A stretch of DNA of 64,000 bases from positions 46,878 to 110,877 of the forward strand of contig NZ_VMNH01000006.1 in NCBI RefSeq assembly GCF_007625115.1. The letters run 5' to 3'. Made by a program: the position numbers and the translations under genes. Origin of the DNA: Sedimenticola selenatireducens (lineage in GTDB: Bacteria; Pseudomonadota; Gammaproteobacteria; Chromatiales; Chromatiaceae). The notes beneath the pieces were generated by a model. It did no database searches. It was not told the DNA's origin and saw nothing but the letters and a program-made list of their open reading frames with translations. Of this stretch, positions 46,076-53,662 are shown piece by piece (the stretch's first letter is position 1; every line of letters starts with the position of its first letter).

Positions 46076-46456
46076 ATGGAAAATGTATTGCTGGTTTCTC
46101 TCTTTGTGGCAGCTGTAGCTATCGTGGGGCTAATTGGCATTGCACTACGCTTAAAAAGCTATTCCAAAAGGTTATCCGATGCTGAACTTCAAATCCATTC
46201 CCTTACTGAAAACCTGAATGCGCTTTGCTCCGGTGCTGTAGGTGTTGATCAGCGGGTCAGCACTCTGGAAAGGACCGGCCGAGATTTAGCGCATCGTCAA
46301 GAATCCATTGAATCACAGCAACAAGATCGCCCTTATGGTGAGGCCATTCAGCTTGTCCAGCAGGGGGCCACTGCATCGCGTTTGGTGGAAGAGTTGGGGT
46401 TGAGTCGTAGTGAAGCCGATCTTGTCGTTATGCTGCATGGCACAAAATCACTTTGA
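46076..46456 (+). CDS. DUF2802 family protein
   Basis: A 126-aa protein: N-terminal TM helix (about residues 5-24), coiled-coil middle (25-85), and a C-terminal HTH-like segment (IQLVQQGATASRLVEELGLSRSEADLVVMLHG). This is the DUF2802 arrangement, regularly found at the end of gammaproteobacterial chemotaxis operons. No role has been assigned. It is the last gene of the supercluster. Confidence 0.85.
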   Translation: MENVLLVSLFVAAVAIVGLIGIALRLKSYSKRLSDAELQIHSLTENLNALCSGAVGVDQRVSTLERTGRDLAHRQESIESQQQDRPYGEAIQLVQQGATASRLVEELGLSRSEADLVVMLHGTKSL

Positions 46457-46694
46457 AGTGCTGACTGGAAGAGAGAGAATACGTACGATTTTTTTTCTCT
46501 GTGAACCAGTCGTACTACTAAATGCCAAGGCGTTCCCGAAGGATTGGGAGGTCATCGAGAGTTGTTTTGGGATTGCTGTATCGGTTTGATAATAAAGCGC
46601 CTTTTCTCCCCGTTTACCCCTTGTTTCCTCATCTCTTTATGTCCAGACTTTCAATCGAGAGGGCGAATACCGGGATGATTGAAGAGGTGACGTC
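46457..46694. other. 238-bp intergenic region after the chemotaxis operon
   Basis: An imperfect hairpin (GACTGG at 46463-46468 with CCAGTC at 46506-46511, plus inner AGAGAA/TTCTCT) encloses an internal T8 tract. It may mark the end of the operon, but it does not have the geometry of a classical terminator. A 61-codon frame here (46522-46707) has no coding character. Confidence 0.4.
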
Positions 46695-47006
46695 ATGGGC
46701 AGATTAAACAGATTAAATCACATTGGTTCACAGACTTTGGCCGGCTTGGTGTTGCTGGCAACGGCATCGACAACTACCATGGGTACGACGCAAAACTTTG
46801 AATCGATCACGGCTGGATATGGATACCCTGCCACAACCTCATATCTGCAAGAGCGTGCAGTCGCTGAGAGCAACCCGAAGATTGCGAAGCTACCAAAGTG
46901 CACACCTGGATTCAGTTGCAAAGCACCCAAAAATGAAGCTGCACGCGTCAGCAGACGGGAAGCATTGCAATTTGCGTTATTGCTAGGTGCTGGTAATTCA
47001 CGCTGA
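46695..47006 (+). CDS. Hypothetical small exported protein (uncertain)
   Basis: A possible 103-aa protein starting MGRLNRLNHIGSQTLAGLVLLATASTTTMG. The N-terminal part looks like a weak signal peptide. The rest has two cysteines (LPKCTPGFSCKAP) and no recognised domain. GAGGTGACGTC lies before the ATG. It stands alone between the chemotaxis operon and the DUF4197 gene, so it could be a real lineage-specific gene or a chance frame. Confidence 0.4.
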   Translation: MGRLNRLNHIGSQTLAGLVLLATASTTTMGTTQNFESITAGYGYPATTSYLQERAVAESNPKIAKLPKCTPGFSCKAPKNEAARVSRREALQFALLLGAGNSR

Positions 47007-47038
47007 TCCCGACTACGCAAACTGCTCCCTGCCTCTTT

Positions 47039-47076
47039 ACCAGGGTTTGTCGCTTACTTAGCGCATAAACCCTGGT
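47039..47076. other. Strong hairpin upstream of the DUF4197 gene
   Basis: ACCAGGGTTT (47039-47048) pairs perfectly with 47067-47076; inside, CGCT/AGCG (47051-47054/47060-47063) forms a second short stem. No T-run follows on either strand, so an ordinary intrinsic terminator is doubtful. Confidence 0.55.
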
Positions 47077-47268
47077 GATCACACTGACCAAAGATAAATT
47101 CAGGTAACATTCCTCTGAATCCCTACCAACTACCACAAAACTGAAGTGGCTTATAACTGCCGCTGAATCCTCTTCTTCTGATAGACTTAGTGCCAGTCAC
47201 CATCAATTCTCGGTGTCAGGTGTTGTTGCATCCAATGGGCAGAATAGCAGCAGGGAAGGAGTATTCTC

Positions 47269-48027
47269 ATGTTTCAAAAATACACGTTACGTCTACTGAC
47301 TATAAGTGCACTGGTTGCACTAAGTGGTCTAGTGCAAGCGGATTGGAAGGATTGGTTGAAGTCGGCCAAAGAGGCGGTTGAGAAGTCCGACACCCCGGCT
47401 GTCTCACAGGTGCTGACCAATGATCAGGTCATAAAGGGACTAAAAGAGGCGCTGAGTGTGGGCACTGAGAAGGCGATAGAGATCCTCGGTCGTGACGGCG
47501 GTTACTTGAATGATGCCCAGGTAAAAATCCCCCTGCCTGATGGATTAAAGAGTGTTTCAAAAGGACTTCGTGCAATTGGTCAGGATGAGTTGGTCGATGA
47601 ATTTGTTACAACCATCAATAGGGCGGCTGAGCAAGCGGTACCTGAGACGCTCTCTATCTTTGGAGATACCATCCGCGAGATGAGTCTGGAAGATGCCAAG
47701 GGTATTCTGAATGGCACCGATACTGCGGCCACGGATTATTTCAAGAGCAAGGGCAGTAACAGGATCAGTGCGGCTATTCTGCCTATTGTACAGCGGGCGA
47801 CAAAACAGGTTGGTGTGACGTCATCCTATAAAGAGATGGTGGGCAAAGTTGGTTTCCTGGGCTCTTATGTGGATATGGATTCACTGGATCTGGATAAGTA
47901 TGTCACCGCCAAAGCGATGGACGGTTTGTTCCTGAAACTGGCTGAGCAAGAGCAACTGATTCGCAAAGACCCCGTGGCCCGTACTACAGAAATACTTAAA
48001 ACGGTGTTTGGTAGCGTGAGCCGATGA
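47269..48027 (+). CDS. DUF4197 domain-containing exported protein
   Basis: A 252-aa protein. Signal peptide MFQKYTLRLLTISALVALSGLVQA, then the all-helical DUF4197 domain (about residues 45-250: VIKGLKEALSVGTEKAIEILGRDGGYLNDAQVKIPLPDGL). The function of the family is unknown. AAGGAG precedes the ATG. Its 3' end overlaps mobB by 4 bp. Confidence 0.88.
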   Translation: MFQKYTLRLLTISALVALSGLVQADWKDWLKSAKEAVEKSDTPAVSQVLTNDQVIKGLKEALSVGTEKAIEILGRDGGYLNDAQVKIPLPDGLKSVSKGLRAIGQDELVDEFVTTINRAAEQAVPETLSIFGDTIREMSLEDAKGILNGTDTAATDYFKSKGSNRISAAILPIVQRATKQVGVTSSYKEMVGKVGFLGSYVDMDSLDLDKYVTAKAMDGLFLKLAEQEQLIRKDPVARTTEILKTVFGSVSR

Positions 48028-48569
48028 TTGATGCCCGGATACCTGTACTTGGATTTGCCGCCTTCAGTGGTACCGGGAAGACGACACTGCTAAAACAGCT
48101 GCTGCCTTTATTGCGCCAGCAGGGACTGCGTATCGGTATGATTAAACACACCCACCATGATTTTGATATCGATCAGCCGGGAAAAGATAGTTATGAATTG
48201 CGCAAGGCGGGCGCCAGCGAGATGTTGGTCGCTTCTGGCCGTCGATGGGCATTAATGGTGGAGACGGAAGGGAGCGGTGACCCGATACTTCAGGATATGT
48301 TGAAACGATTGGATCAATCCAAGCTTGATCTGATTTTAGTCGAAGGCTTTAAACATGAGCGATTCCCAAAGATTGAACTGCATCGCTCAAATCTGAATAA
48401 GCCCCGGCTCTATCCTGATGACGCCTCAATAATCGCGTTTGCAACGGATAATCAGTCCGAACTGCAGACAGTAATACCGCAATTGGATCTGAATGATTGT
48501 TCTGCAATTGCCGGATTTATACTGGATTGGTTAAAACAGAGTAACTTCGCTGCTGAGCATCGATTATAG
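48024..48569 (+). CDS. mobB: Molybdopterin-guanine dinucleotide biosynthesis adaptor MobB
   Basis: A 181-aa P-loop GTPase (GFAAFSGTGKTTLLKQLLP, followed by IGMIKHTHHDFDIDQPGKDSYELRKAGA). It assists MobA in forming the MGD form of the molybdenum cofactor. It overlaps the DUF4197 gene and is convergent with modC (6-bp overlap), placing cofactor synthesis beside molybdate uptake. No mobA is in the window. Confidence 0.93.
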   Translation: MIDARIPVLGFAAFSGTGKTTLLKQLLPLLRQQGLRIGMIKHTHHDFDIDQPGKDSYELRKAGASEMLVASGRRWALMVETEGSGDPILQDMLKRLDQSKLDLILVEGFKHERFPKIELHRSNLNKPRLYPDDASIIAFATDNQSELQTVIPQLDLNDCSAIAGFILDWLKQSNFAAEHRL

Positions 48570-49643
48570 AGAGAGCGCTACACTCTTGATCTGGGCATAG
48601 ACTTGCATGCCGGGCTTGAGGTCGAGGTTGGCTTGTGATTTTTGCGTAATACGGGCCAGCAGTGGAACGCCACCCAAATCCAGTTTTACGATCATGCGTC
48701 CCCGGCCATGGGCGGACATTTCAATCACGGTAACCGGTAGTACATTGAGGATGCTGGTAGGGCCCGGTGGATCAAGCGTCAGACTCACATCTTTGGCATG
48801 GATACGGATTCGTACACGCTCACCCACAGGCAGATCAATCCAGCTAACAGTCAGCTCATTTCCAGCAAATCCTACCCGGGTTAGGTGATAGGTCTCATCG
48901 TGCTGAAGAATCTGGGTATCGAAAAGTGCACCGGCTTCTTCATTTCGTGCAATAGGTAGATCGACGCGTGCCAGCATCTCCGATAGCGGGCCAGCCGCGA
49001 GTACTTCTCCATGCTCAATCAGCAACAGGTGATCGGCAATGCGAGCCACTTCATCAAGGTCGTGGGAGACGTAGATGATCGGAATATTTGATTCGGTATG
49101 CAGACGTTCCAGATAGGGCAGGATCTCTTTTTTATGTCCACGATCCAAAGCCGCCATGGGTTCATCCATCAGCAGCAGGCGGGGATGATTCAGTAACGCC
49201 CGACCGATCGCGACACGCTGCTTCTCGCCGCCAGAGAGTTGAGCAGGGTAACGATCCAGTAATGGAATAATATCCAATAACTTGACTACCTGATCAAAAT
49301 CACCATGGCGCTGCTCGACGGGTGTTCGTTTAAAACCGAAAAGGAGATTGCCGGATACTTTCAGATGGGGAAACAGTTGGCCTTCCTGAAAGACATAGCC
49401 AATGTCTCGCTTATGGGGGGGTAGGTAAAAGCCCCGCTCGCTGTCATGCCAGCACTCTCCGGCCAGTGAAAGATAGGCCTCGCCGGCCTGCTCCAAGCCT
49501 GCAATACAGCGCAGTAGTGAAGTTTTGCCACATCCAGAACGACCAAACAGGGCCGTTACCCCTGCAATCGGTATCTCACCACAGGTATTGAGTGTGAAAG
49601 TGCCTAGCGACATCTTGAAGCGAAAATCGAGTGCGTTGTTCAT
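48564..49643 (-). CDS. modC: Molybdate ABC transporter ATPase ModC
   Basis: A 359-aa ATPase: Walker A LFGRSGCGKTSLLRC, signature LSGGEKQRVAIGRAL, Walker B LLLMDEP, then a C-terminal TOBE domain (about residues 290-355). The TOBE domain is typical of ModC and can bind oxyanion. It overlaps modB by 4 bp in the modABC operon. Confidence 0.95.
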   Translation of the reverse strand: MNNALDFRFKMSLGTFTLNTCGEIPIAGVTALFGRSGCGKTSLLRCIAGLEQAGEAYLSLAGECWHDSERGFYLPPHKRDIGYVFQEGQLFPHLKVSGNLLFGFKRTPVEQRHGDFDQVVKLLDIIPLLDRYPAQLSGGEKQRVAIGRALLNHPRLLLMDEPMAALDRGHKKEILPYLERLHTESNIPIIYVSHDLDEVARIADHLLLIEHGEVLAAGPLSEMLARVDLPIARNEEAGALFDTQILQHDETYHLTRVGFAGNELTVSWIDLPVGERVRIRIHAKDVSLTLDPPGPTSILNVLPVTVIEMSAHGRGRMIVKLDLGGVPLLARITQKSQANLDLKPGMQVYAQIKSVALSL

Positions 49644-50326
49644 CGCTGCTCCCGATGCAGGAAGTGCGTACCGTTCATTCGATAGACGAGATAGAGGATC
49701 AGGAATGAAAACAGCAACAATCCCGCAGAGAGCAAATGGGCCTGTCCGTAGGCGAGCGATTCGACATGATCATAAATGGCTATTGAGAGTACCTGAGTCT
49801 CTCCTGGAATATTGCCGCCGATCATCAGTACCACACCAAATTCCCCCAGTGTATGAGCAAAACCGAGGGTAGAGGCGGTGATGAGTCCGGGGCGAGCCAG
49901 TGGCAATACCACCGTAAAAAAACAGTTCAGTGGTGAAGCCCGCAATGTGGCAGCGGCCTCAAGCGTACGACGGTCAATCGCTGCAAAGGCGTTTTGTAGC
50001 GGTTGGACTACAAACGGCATGGAGTAGAGTACAGAGCCGATCACCAGTCCGGTGAAGGTGAACGCCAGACCCTTACCGCCCATTGCCTGCCAAAAGCCTC
50101 CAATAAACCCACTTGGAGAGAGTGCAATCAGCAAATAGAAACCGAGTACCGTAGGGGGTAGGACAAGCGGCAGTGCAATCAGGGTCTCGACGAGGGTGCG
50201 AATGCGGGATTTTGAACGGGCCAGCCACCAGGCCAGTGGAATGCCAACCATCAGCAGTAATAGTGTCGAGATCATGGCGAGTCGCAACGTCACCCAGAGT
50301 GCTGACAGATCATCCGGCCCCATCAT
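49640..50326 (-). CDS. modB: Molybdate ABC transporter permease ModB
   Basis: A 228-aa permease with five to six TM helices and the EAA-type loop (EAAATLRASPLNCFFTVVLPLARPGL). It overlaps modA and modC by 4 bp each. Confidence 0.95.
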   Translation of the reverse strand: MMGPDDLSALWVTLRLAMISTLLLLMVGIPLAWWLARSKSRIRTLVETLIALPLVLPPTVLGFYLLIALSPSGFIGGFWQAMGGKGLAFTFTGLVIGSVLYSMPFVVQPLQNAFAAIDRRTLEAAATLRASPLNCFFTVVLPLARPGLITASTLGFAHTLGEFGVVLMIGGNIPGETQVLSIAIYDHVESLAYGQAHLLSAGLLLFSFLILYLVYRMNGTHFLHREQR

Positions 50327-51084
50327 TCTTTGGCCGCTTCCAGCAGATAGCCACTCTCCCGCAAGATCTGTTCAGCAGCAGGTCCTTTGATAAAATCAAA
50401 AAATCTCTCTGCAGCCTTCTTATTGGCCGAGCGCTTCAGAATAATACCCTGTTGCAGGATCGGTTGATGATGTTGCGCTGGTATAACCCAGTACTGTGCC
50501 GGATCGATCTTTGCCTGGATGAGTTGGGAGAGCGCAACGAAGCCGATATCTGCATTGCCCGTGGCGACAAACTGAAAGGTCTGCCCAATATTTTCGCCTC
50601 GCGCGGCGTCGTTCACGAGCGCATCCCAGAGGCCTAATTGTTTCAATGTCTCCATGGCGGCTATGCCATAGGGCGCCGTCTTGGGGTTGCCAATCGCCAG
50701 GCGTCTGAACTGATGATTCTCAAGACGTTTTTGTGCCAAGCCGTGGTTGGCCGGGTCTGGAGCCCAGAGTGCCAATTGGCCAACAGCGTAGGTAAAACGG
50801 CTGCCGGGTAAATTGAGGCCTTCTTGCTCCAGCGCAATAGGCCGTGCCGCATCAGCGGAGAGAAACAGGTCGTAAGGCGCGCCGTGGCGGATCTGCGCAT
50901 AGAGCTTACCGCTGGAAGCGGCACTGATGCGCAAATGATGTCCTGTTGCTTTTTCGAATGCGGGTGCAATCCGTTTTAAGGTGTCACTGAAATTGCTTGC
51001 CGTGGCCACACTGAGGGTTGCTGCAAAGGCGAGATGGCCGGTAAGCAGCAGAAATAGTCCAGAGAAAAAAGAGGTGAATCGCAT
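50323..51084 (-). CDS. modA: Molybdate-binding periplasmic protein ModA
   Basis: A 253-aa protein with a signal peptide (cleavage about GHLAFA-A) and the ModA pattern: LSVATASNFSDTLKRIAPAFEKATGHHLRISAASSGKLYAQIRHGAPYDLFLSADA. The last stretch provides oxyanion-binding residues. It is the first gene of modABC. I saw no clear ModE-type operator in the 90 bp upstream. Confidence 0.94.
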   Translation of the reverse strand: MRFTSFFSGLFLLLTGHLAFAATLSVATASNFSDTLKRIAPAFEKATGHHLRISAASSGKLYAQIRHGAPYDLFLSADAARPIALEQEGLNLPGSRFTYAVGQLALWAPDPANHGLAQKRLENHQFRRLAIGNPKTAPYGIAAMETLKQLGLWDALVNDAARGENIGQTFQFVATGNADIGFVALSQLIQAKIDPAQYWVIPAQHHQPILQQGIILKRSANKKAAERFFDFIKGPAAEQILRESGYLLEAAKE

Positions 51085-51174
51085 AGCTGATCCGTCTTAG
51101 GTTTCCGTTATTGTACTGAAGAAGGGATAATTCGCCTATCATAGCCCCTAAAGGGTACTCAAATTGGAGGTTGA

Positions 51175-51732
51175 ATGGATTTACGCGAGCAGCTGGTTCA
51201 GTACTACCAGTGGTTAAGGCAGTACGGTAACAACGATTCACACAGCGGTAACGCCTCAGTCAGAGCGGGTGATCGGTTCTGGGTGACACCTACGGGTTCC
51301 TGTGCAGATACCCTGACTGTCGATGATCTGGTTGCCTGTTCCGTACAAGATGGATGCGGCGTAGGGGCCTCTTTGGATGGACCGCTACACCAGCAGATCT
51401 ATCAGCAAAATCCGGCGGCCACTGCAGTTTTACACAGTCATGGACCTTACAGTGTGGCCGCAACGCTCAATGGAGAGTCTTTCATGCCGCTGGATTTCGA
51501 AGGCCAGCTCTACTTTCCTGAGGTTCCTGTGATCACCATACCCTATGCTGACTATGTGGCGCAGGCTCCGGCAGCGGTTGCTACCATGCTGAGGAATCAC
51601 CGCATCACAGTCGTACGCGGACATGGTGTCTATGCGGTTGGAGAGACGCTGAATCTGGCCTACAAATGGACCTGTTCATTGGAGCTTTCTGCTAAAACAG
51701 CCTTTATTGCCCGCCAGATGGGAACCGTCTAA
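51175..51732 (+). CDS. Class II aldolase/adducin family protein
   Basis: A 185-aa enzyme with the zinc-binding HSHG (AVLHSHGPYSV) and RGHGVYAVG motifs of class II aldolases such as fuculose-phosphate aldolase. The N-terminal SGNASVRAGDRFWVTPTGS is the phosphate/substrate loop. The Glu of the active site may be E or D variants, and the substrate is unknown. GGAGG lies before the ATG. Confidence 0.88.
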   Translation: MDLREQLVQYYQWLRQYGNNDSHSGNASVRAGDRFWVTPTGSCADTLTVDDLVACSVQDGCGVGASLDGPLHQQIYQQNPAATAVLHSHGPYSVAATLNGESFMPLDFEGQLYFPEVPVITIPYADYVAQAPAAVATMLRNHRITVVRGHGVYAVGETLNLAYKWTCSLELSAKTAFIARQMGTV

Positions 51733-51759
51733 ATCAGGACTAAGTGTCGGGATTGAGTT

Positions 51760-52536
51760 ATGTGCCAGCTATTGGGAATGAACTGCAATGTACCAACGGA
51801 TATCTGCTTCTCTTTTGAAGGTTTTGCCAAAAGAGGGGGAGAGACCGACGAGCACAAAGATGGTTGGGGTATCTCTTTCTTTGAGGGAAAGGGGTGCCGT
51901 ACGTTTATGGATGTTCAACCTTCGGCCCATTCAGTAGTATCCGATCTGGTTAAACGCTATCCAATCCATTCGATGAATGTGATTGCCCATATTCGTAAAG
52001 CGAGTGTGGGTGCGGTAAAGCTGGAAAACACCCATCCCTTCAATCGAGAGCTCTGGGGTGAGTATTGGGTGTTTGCCCATAATGGCGATCTGTTTGGCTA
52101 TGATCCGATATTAACGGGCTGTTATAGGCCTGTAGGTACAACCGATAGCGAACGGGCCTTCTGTGTCATTCTGGAGCATCTGAGGGCACGTTTTACAGAA
52201 CGGCCTCCTATAGAAAAGATCTGCAGTGCTATACGAGAGAAAGCGCAAGAGATCGCACAAGAGGGTACATTTAATTTCCTGCTGTCAAATGGCGAAATAA
52301 TGATCGCACACTGTAGTACAGAGTTGCATTATCTGATTAGACAACATCCTTTTGACACGGCCGTACTAAAAGATCTGGATGTTACTGTTGATTTTCAACA
52401 GGTCACCACGCCGAGCGATTGTGTTGCAGTGATTGCAACGGAGCCACTGACCGAGAATGAAACATGGATAAAGATCGAACCCGGTCAATGCATGGTATTT
52501 CGTAATGGAAGTGTGGCGGAATGTTATAAAGACTAG
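51760..52536 (+). CDS. Class II glutamine amidotransferase (YafJ-type)
   Basis: A 258-aa Ntn hydrolase. Cys2 (MCQLLGMNCN) is the predicted nucleophile after Met removal. Conserved blocks HKDGWGISFFEGKG, AHIRKASVGAVKLENTHPF and FAHNGDLFGY match the YafJ family. Its acceptor is unknown. It lies 27 bp downstream of the aldolase gene. Confidence 0.9.
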   Translation: MCQLLGMNCNVPTDICFSFEGFAKRGGETDEHKDGWGISFFEGKGCRTFMDVQPSAHSVVSDLVKRYPIHSMNVIAHIRKASVGAVKLENTHPFNRELWGEYWVFAHNGDLFGYDPILTGCYRPVGTTDSERAFCVILEHLRARFTERPPIEKICSAIREKAQEIAQEGTFNFLLSNGEIMIAHCSTELHYLIRQHPFDTAVLKDLDVTVDFQQVTTPSDCVAVIATEPLTENETWIKIEPGQCMVFRNGSVAECYKD

Positions 52537-52558
52537 AGTCAAGTAAGAGGAGTGATTG

Positions 52559-53098
52559 ATGGGTATCTCACTACAGGACCAGCTACTCAAGGCCGGCCTG
52601 GTGGACAAGAAAAAGGCCAACCAGGTTCGCAAAGAGAAGAAGAAGCAGACCAAGCAGGAACAAAAGGGGCATGGTAAATCTGCCGATGAGGTAAAACGTT
52701 CTGCTAAAGAGGCGCAGAAGGCTCAGGCAGAGCGGGATCGGCAACTCAATCTTCAGCGTAAAGCAGAGGCCGATAAGCGCGCACTACAGGCACAGATAAG
52801 ACAACTGATCGAAATGAACCAGATCAACACTGACGAGGGTGAGATCGCTTATAGCTTTACTGACGGAAATAAAATCAAAAAACTCTATGTAACAGAAAAA
52901 ATCCAGTCACAGCTTAGCAAAGGACAAGTTGCCATTGCGCGGTTTGGCGATGGCTATGCCCTGGTACCCAATGGTGTAGCAGAAAAGATCAAGCAACGAG
53001 ATCAGCATGTGATTATCTTTATCAGTGATACCCCCCAGGTCTCGGAAGAAGATGATCCCTATGCTGATTTTCAGGTGCCAGATGATTTGATGTGGTAG
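52559..53098 (+). CDS. DUF2058 family protein (YaiL-like)
   Basis: A 179-aa protein with a Lys-rich helical N-terminal half (MGISLQDQLLKAGLVDKKKANQVRKEKKKQ) and a compact C-terminal part (EIAYSFTDGNKIKKLYVT). This is the DUF2058/YaiL pattern, a presumed nucleic-acid-associated protein of unknown role. The frame has an upstream TTG; the ATG at 52559 with AGAGGAG in front is chosen. Confidence 0.88.
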   Translation: MGISLQDQLLKAGLVDKKKANQVRKEKKKQTKQEQKGHGKSADEVKRSAKEAQKAQAERDRQLNLQRKAEADKRALQAQIRQLIEMNQINTDEGEIAYSFTDGNKIKKLYVTEKIQSQLSKGQVAIARFGDGYALVPNGVAEKIKQRDQHVIIFISDTPQVSEEDDPYADFQVPDDLMW

Positions 53099-53180
53099 AG
53101 GGTTGTTAATCTGCAGCGTATTGTGAAGTGATCCATGTTAAATGCTCTGCGAAGATTTTTAATTGAAAAATTATTACACA

Positions 53181-53594
53181 ATGAATATAGAAACAGTTCA
53201 TCATAAATTTGAACTGGATATCACCATCCAGCCAGGCGATATCGATCAACTCGGACATGTGAATAACATAGTCTACCTGCGATGGGTTCAAGAGGCCGCA
53301 ATTGCCCATTGGTCAGTGCTGGCAACAGAGCGTGAAAAGCAACGGTATTTATGGGTGGTTGCCAAGCACGAGATCGAGTATAAGCGTCCCGCTTTTACAA
53401 AGGATGAGGTGATAGCGGTTACCTGGGTGGGCAAGGCTGTTCACCGTACTTTTGAGAGGCATACAGAGTTACTCAGGAAGAGTGACGGAAAAGTACTCGC
53501 CAAGGCATTAACGCTGTGGTGTCCAATAGACGCCAAAACAATGCAGCCGACGGATGTTGATGAAGCTATCCATGCAAGGTTCTCAACCCAATAG
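53181..53594 (+). CDS. Acyl-CoA thioesterase, 4HBT hot-dog fold
   Basis: A 137-aa hot-dog thioesterase with DIDQLGHVNNIVYLRWVQEAA, the 4HBT catalytic motif. It hydrolyses acyl-CoA thioesters; chain preference unknown. A TTG at 53163 is an alternative start. It is convergent with phaC, with a bidirectional terminator between them. Confidence 0.88.
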   Translation: MNIETVHHKFELDITIQPGDIDQLGHVNNIVYLRWVQEAAIAHWSVLATEREKQRYLWVVAKHEIEYKRPAFTKDEVIAVTWVGKAVHRTFERHTELLRKSDGKVLAKALTLWCPIDAKTMQPTDVDEAIHARFSTQ

Positions 53595-53609
53595 TTTTTA
53601 AAAGGCATT

Positions 53610-53641
53610 AAAAAGCCAAACCATCGCTGGTTTGGCTTTTT
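53610..53641. terminator. Bidirectional terminator between thioesterase gene and phaC
   Basis: A perfect 14-bp stem (AAAAAGCCAAACCA at 53610-53623 with 53628-53641), TCGC loop, and A5/T5 tracts at both ends. Confidence 0.94.
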
Positions 53642-53662
53642 CGCTTACTGGTTATTAATGCA

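Noticed and set aside
46522..46707. 61-codon frame after the DUF2802 gene
   Set aside because: No ribosome site, basic/proline-rich random-looking sequence, and it overlaps the start of the next candidate gene.
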